Source of the DNA: Amaurobius ferox | Lineage: Eukaryota; Arthropoda; Arachnida; Araneae; Amaurobiidae | DNA: 64,000 bases | Assembly (NCBI GenBank): GCA_951213105.1 | Contig: OX578139.1 | Location: 75,848,274-75,912,273, forward strand | Direction: 5' to 3' | In this document: piece after piece, positions 33,190 through 39,308 of the stretch | How the letters are laid out: the number at the start of each line of letters is the position of its first letter | Numbering within the stretch: position 1 is the first letter of the stretch | Notes under the pieces: generated by a model | What the model was told of the DNA's origin: nothing | The model's input: only the letters and a program-made list of their open reading frames with translations | Databases searched by the model: none | Program-made: the position numbers and the translations under genes

Positions 33190-33938
33190 TTATTTAATGA
33201 AAAATTTTTGTAGTATTGTTTTACTTGCTCGTTGGTCATAGTTCCTTCTCTCAACAATGCATCCAATAAATCGACGACTTGATTGTGTAACTTTTTACTT
33301 TTGGACCCTTTACATATCTTATCAGTCAATCGGGCTAAAATTTCCATTTTGTCTTCTACTCCTTTACCGATATAAATTCCTTTTCTTTGCAAGTCTCTGA
33401 GTCGATCCCGATAATCTCCTAACGTAGTCATATGATCTCTCAAATAATCAGCCTTAGCTAATAAGCGATCTTCTCTTTCTTCATCCTTTTTAGTCATTCG
33501 AGACATCTGACTCATAATGTTTCCTTTTTGACGAGACATTTTTAGGTAAGTATCATTTACTTTACTCATAATTTCTTGCAAAGTTTCCTTGGTCTCATGG
33601 TACAATTTTGAGGGTCTTGGAAAGTTATTTTTCTCTAAAAACTCTACATCCAATTTTTTATCAAAATCATAGACTTCTAAAGGCGGTTCAATAGCTAGAG
33701 GAATGTGATCAACAGCATCTTTTATAGCCTGAATATTCTCCTTTCGATTAATTTCTTGTTCTTGTAGCTTTTCAGTTACAGGCTTGTGAAAGTCCGATAG
33801 TGCTTTCTGGATACCTAATTTTTGCTCAAGTTGTTGTTCGTTGTTTTTTCTAATTTCAGCCTGAAGCTTATAAACTTTAAGTTCATATTCAACTTCCTTT
33901 CTTAATTTCTTATTTCGTTCTTTTTGTATAGCATTCAT
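33186..33938 (-). CDS. Coiled-coil Polinton protein, likely structural
   Basis: 250 residues, highly charged, with heptad-like stretches throughout. The N-terminus (MNAIQKERNKKLRKEVEYEL) and the centre (MSRMTKKDEEREDRLLAKAD) are predicted long helices. A GKGVEDKMEILARL segment sits near residue 195. I recognise no catalytic domain. Being the first gene of the minus-strand structural block, and divergent from the packaging ATPase, suggests a virion or assembly role. The ATG context CATAATAATAAAGATG is of the late type. Confidence 0.7.
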   Translation of the reverse strand: MNAIQKERNKKLRKEVEYELKVYKLQAEIRKNNEQQLEQKLGIQKALSDFHKPVTEKLQEQEINRKENIQAIKDAVDHIPLAIEPPLEVYDFDKKLDVEFLEKNNFPRPSKLYHETKETLQEIMSKVNDTYLKMSRQKGNIMSQMSRMTKKDEEREDRLLAKADYLRDHMTTLGDYRDRLRDLQRKGIYIGKGVEDKMEILARLTDKICKGSKSKKLHNQVVDLLDALLREGTMTNEQVKQYYKNFSLNK

Positions 33939-34015
33939 CTTTATTATTATGCAAAAAAATTTTTACTTAAGCAAATTAAATTTTTACTGAAGCAAATTTT
34001 TAACATTAAATAAAG
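33939..34015. promoter_or_regulatory. Divergent promoter between coiled-coil and ATPase genes
   Basis: A 77-bp AT-rich spacer. Both ATGs are preceded by AATAAAG: CATAATAATAAAG on the minus strand and CATTAAATAAAG on the plus strand. The middle holds a direct repeat, AAATTTTTACTTAAGCAAAT and AAATTTTTACTGAAGCAAAT. This places the switch point between the two halves of the structural/packaging region. Confidence 0.5.
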
Positions 34016-34780
34016 ATGATTCAAATTAAAAATTATACAGAAGCAGAAGAACTTGTCGATGCAAATCAACATTATTTATTACCTAAACACCCTTTCAGAC
34101 TTCTAATCGCTGGAGCTTCAGGTACTGGTAAAACGAACTTATTGTTGAATTTTATATACGACTATCTCGAATTTGATAATTTGTTCGTTTGTGCAAAAGA
34201 TATGTACGAACCCAAGTACGGTAAACTGAAAGAAAAGTACACAATGTTTGAGGGCGTGGATATTGACTCGATAAAGTACCCCAAAAAGAAGAAGAAAATT
34301 ATCCTAGAGTTATATGAAAGATTCGGCAAGAAAGGAACTTTATTCTCCTCTGATACAAAAGAATTTATAAAAGTGGATGACCTGGACCCATCTTGTAAAA
34401 ATGTTGTTGTCTTTGATGACTGCATGACTGACAAGGACCAGAGGAGCATAGAAGATTTTTTCATCAGAGGTCGGAAGAAAAACGCCTCAATCATTTATCT
34501 TTCTCAATCTTATTATAGAACACCCATTGTTATCAGAAGAAACTGTAATTACTTGATATTTTTTAATATTCAACCGAGGGAGATTCAACAGATCATAAGA
34601 GAGATAGATGGTAGTTTGACAAAAGAAGAATTCAGTAGATTATATAAAAAGTGCATGCAACAGCCGTATGATTTCTTTATGCTTGATTTAGTTAATCCGG
34701 CTCTGAGATATCGGAAGAAATATTTCACCCCTATAAATAAAGATGGAAGAATACTTGCAAAAGAAAATTTACGTATATAG
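34016..34780 (+). CDS. FtsK/HerA-type genome-packaging ATPase
   Basis: 254 residues. It is expected to pump the element's DNA into the capsid, as the A32-like ATPases of related viruses do. Walker A is GASGTGKT (33-40), Walker B is NVVVFDD (129-135), and a conserved polar motif YLSQSYYRTP (161-170) follows the RGRKKNAS segment. It is complete, and the length is typical. The ATG follows ATTAAATAAAG directly. The next gene begins inside its last 38 bp. Confidence 0.95.
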   Translation: MIQIKNYTEAEELVDANQHYLLPKHPFRLLIAGASGTGKTNLLLNFIYDYLEFDNLFVCAKDMYEPKYGKLKEKYTMFEGVDIDSIKYPKKKKKIILELYERFGKKGTLFSSDTKEFIKVDDLDPSCKNVVVFDDCMTDKDQRSIEDFFIRGRKKNASIIYLSQSYYRTPIVIRRNCNYLIFFNIQPREIQQIIREIDGSLTKEEFSRLYKKCMQQPYDFFMLDLVNPALRYRKKYFTPINKDGRILAKENLRI

Positions 34781-35132
34781 AAAGAGCTACCACCACTACC
34801 ATAAAATTAGTGTCACTATGACCGTTAGCAAGTTCGTTTTAAGTTCATTGGGTTTATCAGCTTTTGTACTTGTTCCCTTAGCTGCTCTGAGCTTAAGCGT
34901 CGGTATTGTTGAAGTTATTGATAAAGCTTTGAATATCGCGGAAAGGAAAGAAGAGTACAAACAGTCTTACAAGTTTTACAAACAGCTGCTCAATTCATAC
35001 AAATCGAATACCCTATCAGAAGAGGAAGTGTATAAGCGAGAGGAGGATTTCATCAATAATTTAGTCTACTTACCCAGAGAAAAATATATGAAACAAACCC
35101 TGCTGAATGGATATCAATTTGTGAGTAAATAA
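34743..35132 (+). CDS. Small membrane protein of the Polinton
   Basis: 129 residues. A basic N-terminus is followed by a long hydrophobic stretch (about 28-60, VLSSLGLSAFVLVPLAALSL and beyond) that could form one or two transmembrane helices. A helical, charged C-terminal half comes next. No family was recognised. It overlaps the ATPase gene by 38 bp. The start is supported by CTATAAATAAAG directly before the ATG, a motif that survives although it lies inside ATPase coding sequence. Confidence 0.6.
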   Translation: MEEYLQKKIYVYRKSYHHYHKISVTMTVSKFVLSSLGLSAFVLVPLAALSLSVGIVEVIDKALNIAERKEEYKQSYKFYKQLLNSYKSNTLSEEEVYKREEDFINNLVYLPREKYMKQTLLNGYQFVSK

Positions 35133-35150
35133 TTTTTTATATATAAATAA

Positions 35151-35669
35151 ATGTGTGGTAAAAAGACTTGCAAGAAAGGAAAAGGTGTTGTTAACGCAGC
35201 AATTAATAATTTACCGTTTGAAATGCATCTGCCAGGGCATCAATTTACAGGACCAGGAACTCAACTGCTCAGAGGAAAAACTAGACTGAACCCCGATTTA
35301 ACATACAAAGAATGGAGTAAGCCTATTAATAGGGTTGATGATAGTGCCTATAAACATGACGTGTGCTACATTAAAAACAAAGATACCGAAACCAGAAACA
35401 AAGTGTGTGACTCAAACATGATTAAAGAATTGGACGACATTCCCAATCCAAGTTTTCGTGAAAGGCTAGATAGAGCTGTTGTGAAGCCTATTATCAAAGC
35501 AAAGAAGACATTTGGAATGGGCTCAAAAATATATTGTCTCAAATGTAAAACACACACCGACACTAAAGATGAACAGCATGTCACCTCTAAAAACGCTAGA
35601 CCAATGTTGAAAGGTATTTGTGTGGGTTGTGGTTCTAAGAAGTGCCGTTTTTTACCGCTGAAGGGGTAA
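35151..35669 (+). CDS. Phospholipase A2-like protein with C-terminal DUF5679-type zinc ribbon
   Basis: 172 residues. The PLA2 core resembles the enzyme domain of parvovirus VP1 and other virion proteins: calcium loop PGHQFTGPG (28-36) and catalytic His-Asp pair in YKHDVCY (69-70). Such enzymes breach endosomal membranes during entry. Residues 126-167 (YCLKCK ... LKGICVGCGSKKC) match the four-cysteine ribbon of DUF5679. The ATG follows TATATAAATAA. The 3' end carries the slippery site TTTTTTA (35648-35654), so a fraction of ribosomes may continue into the integrase frame. Confidence 0.85.
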   Translation: MCGKKTCKKGKGVVNAAINNLPFEMHLPGHQFTGPGTQLLRGKTRLNPDLTYKEWSKPINRVDDSAYKHDVCYIKNKDTETRNKVCDSNMIKELDDIPNPSFRERLDRAVVKPIIKAKKTFGMGSKIYCLKCKTHTDTKDEQHVTSKNARPMLKGICVGCGSKKCRFLPLKG

Positions 35670-36700
35670 CTGAGAAGGGTTGCCCCGAAAAGGTTTATTA
35701 CGATCCCGAAACAGGATTTTGTGGCATAAATGTACTGAGCAGAAAAACTGGTTTAAGTCGAAAAGAAGTCTCGGATTTTTTACACCGACAGGATGTATAC
35801 ACAAAGCATAAACCACTTATCCGTAAGTTCAAAAGAAGGAGAATTTACGTGTCACATATCGACGACCAATGGCAAGCTGATTTACTGTTTGTCTATAAAT
35901 TTGCGAGAAGTAAGTTTAATGATGGTATCAAGTACATATTAACAGCTGTTGACTGTTTCAGTAAATATGCATGGGCTGTTCCTCTAAAGGATAAATCAGC
36001 AGAAGAAGTAACTCAAGCATTTAAAAAGATCTTCAAAGAAAGAATACCTGAAAGGGTTCAAACAGATAAGGGTTTAGAGTTCGTCGGAAAAACAACTCAA
36101 AAATTATTCAAAGAAAATAATATCCAATGGTTCACAACAGAAAATGTTGAAATAAAAGCTGCTATGGTTGAAAGATTTAATCTCACTCTTGGTAATAAAA
36201 TAAAGCTCTACTTGTGTGCAAATAACACTGAAAGATACATAGATGTATTGGGTCAATTAGTGAAGAATTACAACAACTCATACCACAGAAGTATAAAAAT
36301 GACTCCTGTTGAAGCCAGTCTAGAAGAAAACAGTAGTGAAGTCTACCGCAATTTGTTTAAAGAAAAGGTCATACGTAAACATAAATACCAGGTAGGCGAT
36401 AAAGTAAGAATATCTATATATAAGTCTACCTTCAGAAGGGGTTATCAAGCAACTTTTACAGATGAAATATTTGTCATTTCTGAAGTATTAGAAACCGACC
36501 CAATCACTTATAGAGTTCAGGATTTAAATAATGATGAGGTTAAAGGCACTTTTTATGAATATGAATTAGTAAAATATGATAAGAAAGACAATGTGTATAA
36601 GATTGAAAAAATCATCAAAAAGAAAGGGGACAAATATCTAGTTAAATGGTTAGGTTATCCTGAGACTAGCTGGATTGATAAAAAAGATTTAGTTGATTAA
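35642..36700 (+). CDS. Retroviral-type integrase with C-terminal chromodomain
   Basis: The open frame runs from just after a TAA at 35636-35638; the first codon shown is GTG. It catalyses insertion of the element. Counting from that GTG: a conserved N-terminal region (VYYDPETGFCG ... LHRQDVYTKHKP, 18-58), then the DDE core with Asp80 (WQADLLFV), Asp142 (QTDKGLEF) and Glu177 (MVERFN). An SH3-like segment (YQVGDKVRI) and a chromodomain (about 318-352, YKIEKIIKKKGDKYLVKWLGYP) follow. The first in-frame ATG is residue 175, past both catalytic aspartates, so there is no usable ATG. Expression by -1 frameshifting from the PLA2 gene is the likeliest route; splicing is the alternative. Confidence 0.93.
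   Translation: MPFFTAEGVTEKGCPEKVYYDPETGFCGINVLSRKTGLSRKEVSDFLHRQDVYTKHKPLIRKFKRRRIYVSHIDDQWQADLLFVYKFARSKFNDGIKYILTAVDCFSKYAWAVPLKDKSAEEVTQAFKKIFKERIPERVQTDKGLEFVGKTTQKLFKENNIQWFTTENVEIKAAMVERFNLTLGNKIKLYLCANNTERYIDVLGQLVKNYNNSYHRSIKMTPVEASLEENSSEVYRNLFKEKVIRKHKYQVGDKVRISIYKSTFRRGYQATFTDEIFVISEVLETDPITYRVQDLNNDEVKGTFYEYELVKYDKKDNVYKIEKIIKKKGDKYLVKWLGYPETSWIDKKDLVD
35648..35686 (+). promoter_or_regulatory. Candidate programmed -1 ribosomal frameshift signal
   Basis: The zero frame of the PLA2 gene reads CGT TTT TTA, giving the canonical slippery heptamer T_TTT_TTA at 35648-35654. An 8-nt spacer (35655-35662) follows. Then comes a stem-loop: GGGGTAAC (35663-35670), 8-nt loop, GTTGCCCC (35679-35686), with 8 pairs including one G-U. 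A -1 shift enters exactly the integrase frame, and the zero-frame stop TAA (35667-35669) is in the stem. Confidence 0.75.
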
Positions 36701-36731
36701 TTTTTAATAGCTTATTCGGCTATTAAAAATT
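36699..36731. terminator. Hairpin between convergent integrase and zinc-ribbon genes
   Basis: AATTTTTAATAGC (36699-36711), loop TTATTCG, GCTATTAAAAATT (36719-36731), a perfect 13-bp stem. It starts at the integrase stop codon and lies between two converging genes, a natural place for a bidirectional transcript end. Confidence 0.5.
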
Positions 36732-36739
36732 ATAATCAC

Positions 36740-36795
36740 TTATCGGGGTCATACCTCAGCTCTTCGTGACATGTTGTTCAGACGTATCAGCCGTT
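36740..36795 (-). pseudogene. Relic duplicate of a zinc-ribbon segment
   Basis: Downstream of the 178-aa gene and in the same frame, the minus strand encodes TCHEELRYDPDK, preceded by G-stop-YV-stop. This mirrors GWYICQACHEELRYNPN inside the gene. Both stops (TGA) fall where the intact copy has Trp (TGG) and Cys (TGC). The DNA word CTCAGCTCTTCGTGACATG is shared by both copies. Confidence 0.65.
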
Positions 36796-36798
36796 TTT

Positions 36799-37335
36799 TT
36801 AATTTATAGGGTAAAAACTCCAATTTAATGCTTCGAAGATGGTTCTGCAGATTTCTTCATTCTGAATAAGCGTCTTTTTGAGTTTAGGTAACTTAACTAG
36901 AAGGCGTGAAATATAGATGTCGTAACCTCTTTTCCGTAACATATGGTATAAGATATAGTCTTTGCTGATTATGTTTTTTCGCTCTGGGTACATCTCCTCA
37001 TATTTATGGATATAAGAAGAAAAGTCGTTCAAAAGCTCTTCTTCTTCAAAGGGTAGGTTATGCAAACCTAACCATTTAGCCAGATTTTTCATTCGATGTT
37101 TTCGCCTCTGTTGTTTCTGCATGTTTAAATACATATCGAGATTATTGATAGGGGGTATATTTGGATTATACCTCAGCTCTTCGTGACATGCTTGGCAAAT
37201 GTACCAGCCATCATCATTTTGAATTACATATTTGTGTTCACATTCATGAGTTTTCAAGTCTCCGTCTGAGGTAACTTTATTGTCCAGACCTAACATTCTT
37301 ATTAGTTCCAACATTTCCTTCGAGTCTTCGATCAT
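36799..37335 (-). CDS. Zinc-ribbon protein, possible VLTF3-like late transcription factor
   Basis: 178 residues. A ribbon with ligands HECEH ... CQAC (about 30-52) is followed by a basic helix (QKQQRRKHRMKNLAKWL). The C-terminal helical region has LPKLKKTLIQNEEICRTIFE leading to LNWSFYPI. The layout (zinc ribbon, helices, terminal L-x-W-x-F-x-P signature) resembles VLTF3-type factors of large DNA viruses, which drive late genes. This is a suggestion from pattern, not a demonstrated homology; a generic TFIIB-like ribbon is the alternative. It overlaps the 70-aa gene by 59 bp and starts in AATATAATG. A decayed second ribbon lies just past its stop. Confidence 0.5.
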   Translation of the reverse strand: MIEDSKEMLELIRMLGLDNKVTSDGDLKTHECEHKYVIQNDDGWYICQACHEELRYNPNIPPINNLDMYLNMQKQQRRKHRMKNLAKWLGLHNLPFEEEELLNDFSSYIHKYEEMYPERKNIISKDYILYHMLRKRGYDIYISRLLVKLPKLKKTLIQNEEICRTIFEALNWSFYPIN

Positions 37336-37489
37336 TATATTCTTTTATAAGTTTGACAATTTTTTCAAACTGATCATGCAACTTTTTTAAAGATTTTTTC
37401 ACTTCTGAAATGTCATCGCTATAAACATCTAATTGAACATACTGATAAAGAATTCTATAGCGAAATATCTCAGACTCAATTTCATTCAT
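37277..37489 (-). CDS. 70-aa coiled-coil Polinton ORF
   Basis: Helical, charged peptide (DISEVKKSLKKLHDQFEKIV followed by KLIKEYNDRRLEGN). No family was recognised. The ATG is preceded by GATATATATAA, close to the late-type start motif. It overlaps the start of the zinc-ribbon gene in another frame, as seen for other neighbours in this element. Confidence 0.5.
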   Translation of the reverse strand: MNEIESEIFRYRILYQYVQLDVYSDDISEVKKSLKKLHDQFEKIVKLIKEYNDRRLEGNVGTNKNVRSGQ

Positions 37490-38170
37490 TTATATATATC
37501 TTTGTTTTCTTTAACTCAGATAAAATACGAAGCAGTATTATTTTCCGCTTGGAGAGTTTCGACCTTGTTTTCTACTTCCTGCTTTCATAACGTCTGTAGC
37601 GAGCGCTGACCTTGACTAACATCTCTTCCTCTTTAAAGAAGAGTTCTCTCAGAGGTAGAAATAAGCGGAGATTACGAGAATCAAAGGGAGATGGCAGCAC
37701 TATATGGATAGGAATAGTATTTATTTTTCGCGATTAATTTTAAGCGTTTTATTCTATATTTTTTAATCAGATAAGCTATAGTGATAGATATTTTGAAGAA
37801 TTATTACATTATAAGAGGGAAATAACTTGTTTAAAGTGCTATTTTTGAAGATTTTCGTCTGTGGTGTAATGGTTAAATTAAAGGTATGTGTATATTTAGA
37901 TGGGTACCCATGGCAAACGGTTAGCGCGCAGACCTATTAACATCTAGGTCCCAGGTTCAAATCCCGACCTCTCCCAGGTTGTTAATCAATCCGGGTTGAT
38001 GGTTTATTGAACTATACCGAGCCAAAAATGACATGTCAGCTTGCTTTAGTCGTTGTTCCAATAAAGCAAGCACTCATCGATAAAAAAGTGGTGGGCGGGC
38101 CCGACGCTAGGCGTCAAAGTCTTACAGTGTTGTCCTTATATGTTGTTTGTAAGCCTCAGTGGCGGTAGGC
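37490..38170. other. Non-coding insert region of the Polinton
   Basis: The only sizeable gene-free stretch inside the element. 37490-37855 has no ORF and no recognised repeat. The rest holds a tRNA-like segment and a possible SINE body (see 37858-38085). Confidence 0.5.
37858..38085 (+). repeat. tRNA-like segment, probable SINE inside the Polinton
   Basis: GTGGTGTAATGGTTAA resembles a tRNA box A. About 40 bp on, GGCAAACGGTTAGCGCGCAG and a box-B match GGTTCAAATCC (37956-37966) occur. The following sequence ends near CCAATAAAGCAAGCACTC. A fold into a clean cloverleaf was not convincing. No target duplication was found, so it may be old or only tRNA-like. Confidence 0.4.
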
Positions 38171-38752
38171 TCAGAGTGTATTTGGTCTTGAATTCGGCTC
38201 ATCAAGAAGGGCCCCTTGGTGGGTCGAATTTGAGATTGAATATACTCTGAGCCTACCGGGGGGCATTTTGCAAAAATTTTTAGGAGTTATGGTGGAGTCA
38301 TTAAAGTAAGTTCTCGATCTTGGCCTAGGCGAGGGGTCAACAAGACATGGAGTTAGTGATCCGGACCGCGATTTAATAAGACAGGGAGTGGGACTGGGTT
38401 GTTTGATGCTGGGTTGTCTGATGTTCTGTTTATCGAGGATCAGCTGTATGATAACTGGTTTGTTCTGATTTCCCGGGTTGATTTGGAGCTGCAGGGCGAG
38501 TGTCTTCAAGGCATCTTTTTTCATCTTCTTCAACTGATTCTCTGTGTACACCGGGGCACAGACAACAGGGGCAACTGGCTCGGGGTCCATGGGATCTTTG
38601 AGCCACTCGTTACAATATGATGGTCTTCTTGCCAATTGTGGCCGCGGCACGGCCGCAAGGGCATCCTCACACTCTTTTTGCAGCTGCTTGTACACAGGGC
38701 CGTTCTTCTTTATCGTCCGGCCAGTTCGAGGATTGACAGTGGGGTTACTCAT
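38171..38752 (-). CDS. 2-cysteine adaptor / SAP-like protein
   Basis: 193 residues from the first ATG. NPRTGRTIKKNGPVYKQLQK followed by EC (7-28) matches the 2-cysteine adaptor domain (2C_adapt) known from large DNA viruses. Residues about 71-110 (ENQLKKMKKDALKTLALQLQ, then KPVIIQLILDKQN) match a SAP/HeH-type DNA-binding helix pair. The C-terminal part is Pro/Ser/Arg-rich with two TPCL repeats. The frame stays open upstream to about 38892 and encodes a second adaptor copy (NGPVYKQLEKEC). No ATG precedes that copy before a TAA, so the true start is uncertain: non-ATG, spliced, or a loss of the first exon. Confidence 0.65.
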   Translation of the reverse strand: MSNPTVNPRTGRTIKKNGPVYKQLQKECEDALAAVPRPQLARRPSYCNEWLKDPMDPEPVAPVVCAPVYTENQLKKMKKDALKTLALQLQINPGNQNKPVIIQLILDKQNIRQPSIKQPSPTPCLIKSRSGSLTPCLVDPSPRPRSRTYFNDSTITPKNFCKMPPGRLRVYSISNSTHQGALLDEPNSRPNTL

Positions 38753-38884
38753 CCATTCTTGACAGTGTGCTGGCTGAAGATCCAGTGGGTCCCGTGCAGC
38801 CTCGCACTCCTTTTCGAGCTGTTTGTAGACAGGGCCATTGACTTTTATCTCGTAAAAGTTGCCGCCTGAAAATCGGTGTATATT

Positions 38885-38910
38885 TTTTAATGGTTATGAT
38901 ACCATTAAAA
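38885..38910. terminator. Hairpin after the 100-aa gene
   Basis: TTTTAATGGT (38885-38894), loop TATGAT, ACCATTAAAA (38901-38910). It lies 7 bp past the stop of the 100-aa gene. The stem is similar to the palindrome at 30011-30034. Confidence 0.45.
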
Positions 38911-38916
38911 GAAAAT

Positions 38917-39219
38917 TTATTGTTCAAATTTAAACATTTGCCCTGGTTGTGCTTTCCCGACATCTTTAGCTCCCAAATATACAAAGAATAGAGGTTTAAT
39001 CTCATTAAGCTTCATATAGTCGGACGCATTTTCGTCGCATCGTTTCGGCAGATACAAATTTGAGCCGTCTTCTAACTTCACTATTAGTTTATTACCATAT
39101 TTGGTGGTGATCTGTTTAATTTCCATGACAGGGTATTTTACGTCGATATTGAGCTCATGCATCTTCTTGAAACTTCCTTCCAATGTACTAATTGCGTTTA
39201 GTTTGTTCAACAGTTCCAT
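38917..39219 (-). CDS. 100-aa Polinton protein, possible OB-fold/ssDNA-binding-like
   Basis: The core VMEIKQITTKYGNKLIVKLE followed by DGSNLYLPKR looks like a small beta-barrel: strand, turn, strand ending in LPKR. I recall similar small proteins in arthropod Polinton-like loci but cannot name a verified family. It is the rightmost gene and lacks the late-type start motif. Instead it carries the same spaced upstream motif as polB, which suggests early expression with replication. A single-stranded DNA-binding or replication accessory role is an inference. Confidence 0.65.
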   Translation of the reverse strand: MELLNKLNAISTLEGSFKKMHELNIDVKYPVMEIKQITTKYGNKLIVKLEDGSNLYLPKRCDENASDYMKLNEIKPLFFVYLGAKDVGKAQPGQMFKFEQ

Positions 39220-39250
39220 GGTTTTTGTTCTTTCTCAACATTAGAATTCT

Positions 39251-39283
39251 TTTCTTTAAGTGCTTAAAATGTTGTTGGGGTAT
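39251..39283 (-). promoter_or_regulatory. Candidate early promoter element of the 100-aa gene
   Basis: On the coding strand, ATACCCC (39277-39283), 13 nt, then GCACTTAAAGAAA (39251-39263), about 32 nt before the ATG. Identical spacing and near-identical words occur upstream of polB (29488-29520). Confidence 0.5.
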
Positions 39284-39308
39284 CATTTTTTAACGGACCC
39301 GCAGATTC

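Noticed and set aside
33939..34015. TATA boxes for host RNA polymerase II at the gene starts
   Set aside because: The TATAAATA-like words touch the start codons, too close to act as pol II TATA boxes, so a different promoter type is proposed.
35642..35644. GTG as the true start codon of the integrase
   Set aside because: GTG initiation is not expected in animal cells, and the slippery heptamer lies only four bases downstream in exactly the right frame.
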